From: an uncultured Methylocystaceae bacterium
Lineage (GTDB): Bacteria; Pseudomonadota; Alphaproteobacteria; Rhizobiales; Beijerinckiaceae
Reading direction: 5' to 3'
DNA: 64,000 bases
NCBI GenBank assembly: GCA_937870755.1
Contig: CALMZV010000131.1
Location: 33,737-97,736, forward strand
Under the pieces are notes generated by a model. The model saw nothing but the letters and a program-made list of their open reading frames with translations, did no database searches and was not told the origin of the DNA. Below, piece after piece: positions 53,225 through 64,000 of this stretch (positions are counted from its first letter, which is position 1; each line of letters opens with the position of its first letter). The position numbers were made by a program, and so were the translations under genes.

Positions 53225-53651
53225 GCGAGGCTCCTGTCTTCGGGAGCGGGACCGTCCCGCTCGACAGGCGGCCGATGTGTCCGTGAGCGGCCGCGATCAC
53301 CTCGAAGGCGCAGCCGGAGACGGTCGCACGCTTGCGTAGCGAACCCCTCGCGGGTTGATCGTAGAAGGCCGGACTCGGACCAAGGGAAAGCCCATTTGAG
53401 AGCGGGCATGTCCCTCGCCGGATGACACCTGAGCCACGCACAGCCGATCCCCGTCGCCTGCCACGGCCTCCCCCCGCACCCGTCCCGCCGCCTCTTCCGG
53501 CCGACCGGCCCGAGCCAGTGCCAGCGCTATGGCGACATCAGCATTCCGACCCGGCATATCCGCCGGGGTGCGGTCCGTGCGCGCCGACCCCATGCTGGCC
53601 GACGCTTGGCGCAAAAGACCGGCGATGCTCGCCGCGGAGAGGAGGACGCCC
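53225..53651. other. Gap upstream of DUF736 copy 2
   Basis: About 430 bp. It holds a perfect 9-bp palindrome, GAGCGGGAC/GTCCCGCTC, just 5' of the 58-aa gene (near 53246-53264) and the dyad shared with traC (53550-53567). No supported gene. Confidence 0.5.
53546..53572 (+). promoter_or_regulatory. 18-bp dyad upstream of DUF736 copy 2, shared with traC
   Basis: CCCGGC-ATATCC-GCCGGG at 53550-53567 lies inside a 27-nt block that differs from the traC upstream block (31515-31541) at two bases only. It lies 85 nt before the DUF736 start; the traC copy is 74 nt before its start. Confidence 0.5.
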
Positions 53652-53978
53652 ATGCCCGCAATCGGCTACGTCAACAAGCTCGACGACGGCTCCTATCGCG
53701 GCACGCTGCGGACGCTTTCGATCTCGGCGGCGCTGAAGATCATGCCGAACAAGGAAAAGAAGCCGGACAGCGACCAGCCGGATTTTCGGGTCTATGCCAA
53801 TGGCGCGGAAATCGGCGGCGCATGGATTCGCCAGGGAAAGGAGACCGGCGCCGACTATGTGTCGATCTCGATCTCGGCGCCCGAATTCGGCCCGCGGAAG
53901 CTGTTCGCCAATCTCGGCCGCGCAGCGGGCTCGGAGAGCGACGACGAGTTCGCGGTGATCTGGAACCCGACCGAATAG
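53652..53978 (+). CDS. DUF736 protein, copy 2
   Basis: A 108-residue DUF736 protein: MPAIGYVNKLDDGSYRGTLRTLSISAALKIMPNKEK, DQPDFRVYANGAEIGGAWIRQGKETGADYVSISISAPEFGPRKLFANLG, ending FAVIWNPTE. It is clearly paralogous to the 37440-37751 gene but on the opposite strand and well diverged. The ATG with GGAGGA at good spacing was taken. The dyad it shares with traC suggests that its expression follows the transfer genes. Confidence 0.88.
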   Translation: MPAIGYVNKLDDGSYRGTLRTLSISAALKIMPNKEKKPDSDQPDFRVYANGAEIGGAWIRQGKETGADYVSISISAPEFGPRKLFANLGRAAGSESDDEFAVIWNPTE

Positions 53979-54145
53979 CGCATACGTCCCCAATGGTTTC
54001 ACGGTCGTTGCCGACCTGGCCGCGTCAGCGACGAAAGCCCGAAGGGTGAAGACCCGCGCAAGGGGCTTCAGCGCAAGCCGCCGGCGCGGTCCCGCAGGGA
54101 GACGCCATCTCGTCTGAGCGCCGTTGAGCCCCTACATTGGGGCCT

Positions 54146-54736
54146 ATGTGCAACAATTACGAGCAACACGTCCGCTGGCAACAATACTGCAAGATGATGC
54201 AGGACCTGGCGCTGGGCATTCCGACGCAACAGACCGACCTGGACCTGCCGGAAGCCGACGACATCAAGATCAACGATCGCGGCCCGGTGATGCGCGCGTC
54301 AGGCAATCACGTCGAGCTCGCCTCGATGAATTTCAGCTTCCCGCCATCCGGCCGTGGGGGTCCGGTGTTCAACTTCCGGTCGGAGGGACGGCACTTCGAC
54401 AACAGCAACCGCTGCATCATCCCCAGCAGCGCCTTCTTCGAGTTCGTCGGCAAGAAATATCCGAAAGCGAAATATCGCTTCGCTCTGAAGGGCTCGCCGA
54501 TCACGGCGATCGCCGGCCTCTGGCGTGAAGGCCAAGGCAATCATCCGCCGAGTTTCACGATGCTGACGACGTCGCCCGGCGAGGACATCGCGCCCTATCA
54601 CAATCGGCAGGTCGTCATCTTGAAGCCGGAAGACTGGGCCGCCTGGCTGCATCTGAGCAAGCCCGAGGCGGAGCTGCTTCGGCCATTGCCGGCGGGATCG
54701 CTCGACGTGGCGCTCGCGCGACCGGGATCGGAGTAA
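54146..54736 (+). CDS. HMCES/YedK-type abasic-site crosslinking protein (SRAP domain)
   Basis: A 196-residue SRAP protein. The catalytic cysteine is residue 2 (MCNNYEQ), so the start is fixed by function. Other marks are NFRSEGRHFDNSNRCIIPSSAFFEF, with the key Glu in FFEF, and the His in APYHNRQVVIL. The family forms covalent links to abasic sites in ssDNA and shields them. It would suit an element that enters as ssDNA and carries error-prone polymerase genes nearby. It converges on the SieB-like gene with stops 3 bp apart. Confidence 0.9.
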   Translation: MCNNYEQHVRWQQYCKMMQDLALGIPTQQTDLDLPEADDIKINDRGPVMRASGNHVELASMNFSFPPSGRGGPVFNFRSEGRHFDNSNRCIIPSSAFFEFVGKKYPKAKYRFALKGSPITAIAGLWREGQGNHPPSFTMLTTSPGEDIAPYHNRQVVILKPEDWAAWLHLSKPEAELLRPLPAGSLDVALARPGSE

Positions 54737-54739
54737 GCG

Positions 54740-55414
54740 CTAACCCACGCGCTTCGACAAGCGACGATGCTCTCCATCAATGTGCTCGAAGAGAGCGTAT
54801 TCGGCATCGGTCAGCAATACGCGGTCATATTCCTCGTAGTTCGAGCGGTCGGCACGGCTGACCAGGTCGAGAAGCTCCGGACGCGCATGGCGGGCGTTCT
54901 TGCGGACAAGCTCGATGATCTGGTGCAGCGGGAAATCGCCGCCATATTCAACTTCAGCGCTTGAGGACTCCTGCTTGTCGATTATCGCGCGAGCCGCACG
55001 CTTGAGACGGCGCAGCTTGCGGCCGCCCGTATGAAGGGCTTCCCAGGCATTGGCGAGGCGATGACGGAGATAGGGAGAGGCCCGGCCTGTAGACACCGTG
55101 ATGTGGCGCGTGAGGAAAAGCGTCTCGAGCGGCCGGTAGAGTTGCAGCAGGCGCTCCCGGTCGCGCTCAAGGCTGTGCTCTCGGCGCGCCGCAGCGTGGC
55201 CGAGAAGCAGCGCCGCCACATTGCACAGGGTCAGGACCGACGTGACGAACAGGGCGACCGGAACGACAGATCGAGCGGGCTCGGGCAAGGCGAGGAGGAA
55301 GGGTGGCCAAAGCCAAATGGCGAAAAAGGAAATGGAAAGCCCGGCCAAGAGCCAGGTCGGCAGGGCCTTGAGCGTGTCGAGGGCCTTCGTCGCGGCGCCA
55401 ACGGTTGCATCCAT
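54740..55414 (-). CDS. Two-helix membrane protein, SieB-like
   Basis: A 224-residue protein with two N-terminal membrane helices (LPTWLLAGLSISFFAIWLW; VPVALFVTSVLTLCNVAALLLG) and a charged cytoplasmic domain of about 150 residues. The layout LKALPTWLLA... resembles superinfection-exclusion protein B (SieB), but I cannot confirm the family. The start MDATVGAA has GGAG upstream. It is divergent from the nuclease-like gene with 68 bp between, so the two may share a promoter region. Confidence 0.7.
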   Translation of the reverse strand: MDATVGAATKALDTLKALPTWLLAGLSISFFAIWLWPPFLLALPEPARSVVPVALFVTSVLTLCNVAALLLGHAAARREHSLERDRERLLQLYRPLETLFLTRHITVSTGRASPYLRHRLANAWEALHTGGRKLRRLKRAARAIIDKQESSSAEVEYGGDFPLHQIIELVRKNARHARPELLDLVSRADRSNYEEYDRVLLTDAEYALFEHIDGEHRRLSKRVG

Positions 55415-55482
55415 TTTGTCGTTCTCCGGAAGACCGCTTAATATAAGAGCGACAACGGCGTAGTAACAGGCGGCGAACAGTT

Positions 55483-56871
55483 TTGGCGAAGGCTGCGGCT
55501 TATATTCTGAATGTGCGGCCGGACCGGCGGGAGACCCTCCTCGATGCCGAGCCGGGCTGGTTCGGCGGTCCGAAGGCATCCGAGCCCGTGCCGGCGTTTT
55601 CGCACAGCCGCCGCGCGCCGCTCGTTGTGCTGGCGTCGTTCGAGGACGGTCTACTCACCCATGTCGGAGACGGCCGCAAGGGCGCGACGGCGGGAACCGA
55701 ACTCGTTCGCCTCAACATGACCTCGTTGGACGCCTTAGCGCGTCCCATCCCGTTCGGTGCGATCGTCGATCGCGTATCCAATCGCTTCAAATCCCCGTTA
55801 CGAAAAGTCGTGACCACGGGCGGCCTGATTCCGCCCAAGACCCTGAGCGCGGTGGTCGAGGTCCTTCGTGAGATGGATTCCACGCTCGGAGAGAAGCTTG
55901 CGAGGATGTCCGCAAGCAGGCGCGAGTTAATCGGATCGCTCGGTGAGCGCGAGCGGGAGAATCTGGCGCTTCAGAAGGAGACGCTCGCGGCCGCGCTCGA
56001 AATCGCCGGCGTGGGCACGCAGGAGATCCTCGAATGGACGCCCGCCACGGTCGAACGCACCTCGTTCCTGGACGGACTTCCGGGTGCAAGGGTGCGCGAG
56101 GACGTGATGCTTCATGCCGATCTGTCAGGTCTGCCGGGCTTCGCTGCCCTGCGAGAAGCGCCGCACATCGCCGCCCGTACCTTCCAGTCCGAGACGGACC
56201 CGTCTGTTCGCGTGACCGTCGTCATGGCAAATCGTCTGGCGCTGGAGGAGCAGACCGGCGCCGATCTGATCTATTTCAACGAGACCTATCGCTCGTTCGT
56301 GCTGGTGCAATACAAGGCGTTCGAAAAGGGCCCACAAGAACATGAATTCCGCTGGGCACCGGGCGATCAGTTCTCCGGCGAGTTGGAGCGCATGGACAAG
56401 CTTCTTGAGCAACTCGAACGGATCGAACCCGACACGGACCCGGACGGCTTTCGCCTGACCAGCAACCCGTTCTTCCTGAAGTTCTGCTCGCGCATCGTGT
56501 TCAACCCCGACGATCGCGGGCTGTTTCCAGGTATCTATCTGCCGCTCGGCTTGTGGAAGGCTTTGGCGACAAGCGACCGTCTCAGGGGTCCGCGCGGCGG
56601 CAACCTCCTCACCTATAGCAATGTCGGGCGCAGGCTGAGCGGTTCGGAGTTCATCACGTTGGTCGCAGGCTCATGGGTTGGGACGACGATCTCCCAATCG
56701 ACCTCGCTGGAGGCCATGATCCGGTCTGTTCTGGAAACGGGACGCACCGTTACCTTCGCAGTCAAGCGGCGACCGCCGCCGGACCCCAAAGCGATGGGCG
56801 AAATATTCCCCGAGATTGACGAAGGGGAGACCCTGACGCCCGAAGAAGCGCTTGTGCGGGTGACAAACTGA
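55483..56871 (+). CDS. Unknown protein with a QxK nuclease-like core (462 aa)
   Basis: No named family recognised. The middle holds a candidate restriction-endonuclease-like core: Glu255/Glu256, Asp261 in GADLIYF, then Gln276-x-Lys278 in VLVQYKAF, the spacing and QxK form seen in Mrr-type PD-(D/E)XK enzymes. The N-terminal 200 residues include a helix-rich linker. The start is a TTG with a weak purine site; the first ATG is too far inside. Its setting beside a SieB-like membrane protein hints at defence. Confidence 0.72.
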   Translation: MAKAAAYILNVRPDRRETLLDAEPGWFGGPKASEPVPAFSHSRRAPLVVLASFEDGLLTHVGDGRKGATAGTELVRLNMTSLDALARPIPFGAIVDRVSNRFKSPLRKVVTTGGLIPPKTLSAVVEVLREMDSTLGEKLARMSASRRELIGSLGERERENLALQKETLAAALEIAGVGTQEILEWTPATVERTSFLDGLPGARVREDVMLHADLSGLPGFAALREAPHIAARTFQSETDPSVRVTVVMANRLALEEQTGADLIYFNETYRSFVLVQYKAFEKGPQEHEFRWAPGDQFSGELERMDKLLEQLERIEPDTDPDGFRLTSNPFFLKFCSRIVFNPDDRGLFPGIYLPLGLWKALATSDRLRGPRGGNLLTYSNVGRRLSGSEFITLVAGSWVGTTISQSTSLEAMIRSVLETGRTVTFAVKRRPPPDPKAMGEIFPEIDEGETLTPEEALVRVTN

Positions 56872-56993
56872 GACTTCTGCCGCAGTCAGTGGAAGTGAAG
56901 CGTGCGCTGTGTTTACGGGTCAGCCCAGTCGCATAACGGAGGCGTCGAGGAATCGACGTCATCTCGATTCTACGTGCGTGACCGCTTCGCAAA

Positions 56994-57752
56994 TCAGGAT
57001 GTGTAGCCTGGTAGATCCCAGTCCGGCGGATCATAAATCTTCGAGCGCTTGATTTCGCCAGCGAAGCCGGTCGCCCGCGCGAGCGCGGCTTTGTCGGCGT
57101 TCCACGAGCGTCGATCCCGGTTCGGATCGGCCATGATCTGAGTGATCATGTCGTGAGGATCGACCGCATAGCGATAAAGTCCTTTATCGTCGAACTTACC
57201 TTTGTCCCCAAAGTAAAGCAGCCGAACCTCGCTTTCGTGCTGGAATGCCCGTCGCTTGAGCAAGAGGGACTGCGCAAACCTCCTCGCCGACAGTTCGAGG
57301 CGTCCCTGATTGCCAACATAGGCTCTCAAGTCTTTCTCCGACTTGTAGTCCACTTTGCCGACGAAGCAGGTGTCATGCGGCATTGCTGGATGTGCCGCCA
57401 CCAACGCGGTGAGGAGCTTGCGAGGGGTCGACCGGATGCGCAGATAGCGCTTGGTCGCATCATTCGCATAGATGCCCCACATTGCCTCGGACAGGCTGTG
57501 CCGCGTCCAGCACTGACCGACGAAATCTTCCTTGAACCCGTAGCCAAACCGCGCACCGTCCAGGATGCCGCCGAGATTGAGCTGGAAATTCTCGAACTTG
57601 TCTTTCCAATTGTGGACCTGGCTGAGCACGTTGGTCTTGTTCGAAAATAATGAAACCACGTAGTCCTGCGACATGATCCGATAGACGTGCTGATCGAGCG
57701 CCTTCTCATTCAGGTTCAGGAAGTTCATTGCAGTACCCGCCCCTTCCTCCAT
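56994..57752 (-). CDS. DUF2971 protein
   Basis: A DUF2971-family protein of about 252 residues, common in defence-rich and mobile regions. Features are KFENFQLNLGGILDGARFGYGF, WTRHSLSEAMWGIYANDATKRYLRIRSTP and the late FQHESEVRLLYFG (the hE-x-EvR block of the family). Start uncertain: MEEGAG (used here), MSPVAK 27 nt earlier or MNFLNL 24 nt later. Molecular role unknown. Confidence 0.78.
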   Translation of the reverse strand: MEEGAGTAMNFLNLNEKALDQHVYRIMSQDYVVSLFSNKTNVLSQVHNWKDKFENFQLNLGGILDGARFGYGFKEDFVGQCWTRHSLSEAMWGIYANDATKRYLRIRSTPRKLLTALVAAHPAMPHDTCFVGKVDYKSEKDLRAYVGNQGRLELSARRFAQSLLLKRRAFQHESEVRLLYFGDKGKFDDKGLYRYAVDPHDMITQIMADPNRDRRSWNADKAALARATGFAGEIKRSKIYDPPDWDLPGYTS

Positions 57753-57945
57753 CAACCTTTCCTTCGCCACCGGCGACATTGAAGATCGTTCGCTGGCGGG
57801 CCACCATAGGCCAACGGCTCTGACCAAGATGCTCGCCGGGGCGCAACGTCACCCTTGCGGCGCCGGATCGAACATCCTATATTTCGTTTATGTTGCACCA
57901 TTCGGTGCCCACGGAATAAAGGCAACCCAACGGACGTTCCGAGCC

Positions 57946-58767
57946 TTAGGGCTCCAAAGTTCCAACGGCTTGCCTCCCCTTTTTCCGGGCCGCCTTCTTA
58001 GGCGGCCCGATGTATTTCGGCTTGTTCGATACGAATTTCAGATACACGCCGAACACCCGATAATTGAGGTCAGCCCAAGAGCGGCTGCTGAGTTTGTTCG
58101 GCGTCGCCGGTCTTTCGCGCGTGATCAGATGCTTGCTGTCGAGCGTGTCGATCAGAGCGTGCAGCACAGCTCCATATTGCAGTAGGCGTTGCCGCTCTGT
58201 CGTATGCTCGGTTCGCGAGAGGAATTTCGCGAGCGGCGTGATCCACTTCCGGGACGCGGCATCTGTCTCGAAGATCCGAACGAACTCCACAAAAGTGAGA
58301 GTGTCGTCATCACGGACGATCACCTCACCAACGGCACGCTGAAGAATGCGGTCGACGATGCGGACCCGGCGCGACTCCAGACAATCGAGAAAATGCTGCA
58401 ATTGGGCACCGCGCTTGTCCTTGCCCATACTGACCGACAGACCTTTGTGCCGGATGAGCTCCACGCGGGCCCAAAAGCGTCCGAAGAGATACAGCAGGCT
58501 CGCGAACTCGTGGTTGGCAAGACACTTGTCGTCGGGTTCAACGCGATGGACCGGCTTGAAGTCAACATCCGCGAGGGATCGTAACTTTCCGACAAGTTCG
58601 TCAGCCGCCTTGAGCAGCGGCCCGAGCTGTTGATCGACGAGTTCTTCGGCGCCGAGGGACCGCGATTTTCTATGTCGGAACTCCTGATATGCGATGTCGA
58701 GGACTTTGACCGTGAATCCGCCGCCCAGCGCAGCGGCGAAGAGCTGTCCCCACGATACATCCGGCAT
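57946..58767 (-). CDS. Membrane-anchored unknown protein (273 aa)
   Basis: Not recognised. A short N-terminal hydrophobic segment (WGQLFAAALGGGFTVKVLDIAY) is followed by basic residues, suggesting an inner-membrane anchor. A helical cytoplasmic domain and a lysine-rich end (PPKKAARKKGRQ) follow. It lies between the DUF2971 gene and dnaE2 on the same strand. Its stop is 193 nt from the chosen DUF2971 start. A role in defence is possible only by company. Confidence 0.7.
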   Translation of the reverse strand: MPDVSWGQLFAAALGGGFTVKVLDIAYQEFRHRKSRSLGAEELVDQQLGPLLKAADELVGKLRSLADVDFKPVHRVEPDDKCLANHEFASLLYLFGRFWARVELIRHKGLSVSMGKDKRGAQLQHFLDCLESRRVRIVDRILQRAVGEVIVRDDDTLTFVEFVRIFETDAASRKWITPLAKFLSRTEHTTERQRLLQYGAVLHALIDTLDSKHLITRERPATPNKLSSRSWADLNYRVFGVYLKFVSNKPKYIGPPKKAARKKGRQAVGTLEP

Positions 58768-58798
58768 CCAATCCCCCCGCGTCTTCTACTACTGACCT

Positions 58799-62064
<3,266 letters not shown>

Positions 62065-62068
<4 letters not shown>

Positions 62069-63588
62069 CCGAAGATTCCGTGCAGATACCAGCGCTGCGA
62101 GCCGGTCTCACCATGCTCGCCGTCGCCGGCGCGATAGATCCAGAACCGCTCGCCCTGTTCGTCTTCGACGCGGAAGTAGTCGCGCACGGCGTCGAGCTCG
62201 GCGTCGCTGCGCCACCATTCCTCGAAGATGCGTTCGGGCCCGTCGGCGCGCCGCACGCGCCGGCGCACGCCTCGCCAGGTGAATGTTACGGGCGGATGAT
62301 CGGGCAGGAGCGCCACGGTCTCGATCGGCTCGGGCGAGGCAAGGAGCCGCACGGGCCGAGGCCACGATCCCGACCAGGACGCGCCGGCGTCGGGCGATGC
62401 CGGCGCCGCGCGCGCGACCGATCGCTCCGGCACGTCGCTCTGGACCGGCACGATGCGATAGAGCCGGTCGCCGCCGATGCGATTGGACAGCGTGTCGATC
62501 AGGTCGCTGATGTCCGCCTCCGGCGGCGCGGCGAGATCGGAGATGGTCTGCTTCTCGCTCAAAGGCTCGGCGATCGTCGCGGCGAGCCGCATGAGCTCGA
62601 TGCCGAAGCCCGGATCAATGGTCTCGATCTTGTCGGTGAGGAGCCGCGTCAGCCGCCTGGCGTCGCGCACCGGCAAGGCCGTGCCGACGCGGACCGCGAC
62701 CATCTGCGCGTCGACGCGGTGACAGAGAAGGTCGAGGCGCCGGGCGCCCTGCCCGCGCGCCTCGAGCAGGATGCAAAGCTCGCTGACCAGCTTGGCGATA
62801 TAGCGGGCGATCGTCTCGGCGGCCGAGATCGGCTCGGGGAATTGCCGCCGCACCTCGGCGATCTCGGCCGGACGGATCGGGTCGATCGGCTCGCTGAGGC
62901 GGCGCATCGCCTGGTCGAGGCGGCGGCCGATCTCGGACCCGAAGCGCAGCGCGAGCGGCGCGCGCGGGGTGCGCTCGAGGTCGCCGATCTGGTCGAGGCC
63001 GAGCCGGCGCAGGCTGTCGACGGTCGTCGCCGACAGCCGCAAGGCGGCGATCGGCAGGGGCATGATCGCCGCGGCGCTCTCGCCGGCGGGAACGACGAGC
63101 GTCGGCCGCGCGGCGAAGCGCGCGAGCGCATGCGCCGCGCCCCAGGTGTCGGCCATCGCCGCGCGCGCGGACAGGCCGGCGGCTTTCAGGCGCGCCACCA
63201 TGTCGGTGAGCATGGCGGCTTCGCCGCCATGAAGATGCGTGGCGCCGGTCGCCTCGATGACGAGACCGTCGGGCGGGTCGGCCGCGACGATCGGCGCGTA
63301 GCGGTTGAGCGCCCAGAGCGCGAGCCGGTCGAGCGCCGCGAGGTCCGAGTCCGGTTCGGCGTCGCGCATGACGAGATCCCGCACCAGCGCCTGCGCCTTG
63401 CTGGCGGCCATGCCGACGCGCAGGCCCGCACGCTGCGCGGCCGTGTCGGCGGCCAAGATCTCGCGCCGGCGGCCCTCGCGGCCGACAAGGACGATCGGCG
63501 TCTCAGGCGGAGACGCGGCGTCGCCCAACATCCTTCGCACCCTGTCCGTCGGCCAGGCTGGAAGGAAGAGCGAGACGACCCTGGTCAT
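62065..63588 (-). CDS. imuB: ImuB, Y-family polymerase-like mutasome factor
   Basis: A Y-family polymerase relative of 507 residues that in known systems lacks catalytic acidic residues and links the beta clamp, ImuA and DnaE2. The N-terminus [16 protein letters not shown] and the block [33 protein letters not shown] match ImuB. The C-terminal region beyond residue 340 is the linker part. The ATG for MTRVV was chosen by family N-terminus, giving an 86-nt overlap with imuA. Confidence 0.94.
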
Positions 63589-64000
63589 CACACGCCTCCA
63601 CAATGAAATCTGCACATTCTCCGGCGCGCGATCGGATGAGCTCGAGGAGCCAGCGCGGCCGCCCGACGCCGGGGACCGGCAGCGGCGCCGACGGCAGGGC
63701 CGATACGCGCCATCGCGTCGTGGCGGCGGTTGGCATTCCGAAATCCGCCGCCTCGGTCTGGCGCCGCCAGCGCCGGACCGCGATGCCGAGCGTGCCGGAG
63801 GCCTCGCCCGCGAGCTGGAGCCGGCGCGAGGCGGTCATGGAGAGACGCGACACCTCGGCGACGACGGCGCCCAATCCCGGATGCCGCAACCCTTCCTCGA
63901 AGCAGGCGAGCAGGGCTTTCTCGTCGCCGCATTCGACATAGACGACGCGCCCGGGCGCGAGCCCGGCCTGGGCGAGCGCCGGCGCGAACAGGTCGGGCCG
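63503..64000 (-). CDS. imuA: ImuA (5' part cut by window edge)
   Basis: The last 165 residues of ImuA, a RecA-like mutasome factor. Visible are GRVVYVECGDEKALLACFEEGLRHPGLGAVVAEV and SRRLQLAGEASGTLGIAVRRWRR, then [36 protein letters not shown]. The frame is open to the window end. It overlaps imuB by 86 nt. The promoter and any LexA box would lie outside the window. Confidence 0.92.
   Translation of the reverse strand, partial: RPDLFAPALAQAGLAPGRVVYVECGDEKALLACFEEGLRHPGLGAVVAEVSRLSMTASRRLQLAGEASGTLGIAVRRWRRQTEAADFGMPTAATTRWRVSALPSAPLPVPGVGRPRWLLELIRSRAGECADFIVEACDDQGRLALPSSLADGQGAKDVGRRRVSA

Noticed and set aside
62080..63606. Long plus-strand frame opposite imuB
   Set aside because: No motif; imuB is clear on the minus strand.

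Overview
The window looks like DNA from an alphaproteobacterium of the Hyphomicrobiales, most likely near Bradyrhizobium, Rhodopseudomonas, Nitrobacter or Afipia. The inference rests on high GC content, a rhizobial (Ti-plasmid type) conjugation region with traR/traM quorum control, an imuA-imuB-dnaE2 mutagenesis cassette, and a FixK/FNR-type site in front of a storage-polymer and acetate-kinase cluster. No tRNA, rRNA, CRISPR array, transposase or integrase was seen, so the sequence alone does not decide between a plasmid and an integrative conjugative element.

Left third (1-24.1 kb, metabolic and transport cargo). A minus-strand tetR / adaptor / RND pump operon has a perfect 12-bp-arm palindrome in front of tetR. 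Next comes a long minus-strand cluster, tetR2-phaC-(maoC-pta)-ackA-fabI-lipoprotein esterase, divergent from a small phasin-like gene, with a TTGAT-N4-ATCAA box between them. Plus-strand genes follow: a HlyD / double-ATPase / permease exporter, a fused beta-phosphoglucomutase and GH65 phosphorylase, a GltS glutamate symporter and an MFS transporter.

Transfer module (24.2-34.6 kb). TraR keeps the five TraR ligand-contact residues and faces its antiactivator TraM. Then come traH, traB, traF and traA on the minus strand, an oriT of the Ti/RSF1010 type, and traC, traD, traG on the plus strand. A thermonuclease-fold protein follows. The autoinducer synthase traI and the trb mating-pore operon are not in the window.

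Accessory module (34.7-54 kb). Most genes are on the minus strand in short, separately spaced units: DUF4326, DUF736, ArdC, a DUF7007-like protein, a ParB-like protein, a giant N6-methylase/helicase fusion, a DUF1419-like protein, a DUF3991/toprim protein and several unknowns. The gaps hold strong GC hairpins and at least four recurring structured families, mostly just 5' of minus-strand genes. Element A has two copies of about 350 nt with compensatory stem changes. Element B has three copies, element C two, and a 5'-proximal hairpin three. I regard this as the most interesting undescribed signal here: a possible set of shared leader RNAs.

Right end (54-64 kb). An HMCES/YedK-type DNA-protein crosslink protein is followed by a small island that looks like defence genes: a SieB-like membrane protein, a protein with a QxK nuclease-like core, a DUF2971 protein and a membrane-anchored unknown. 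The window ends in dnaE2, imuB and the truncated imuA, a mobile error-prone repair set.
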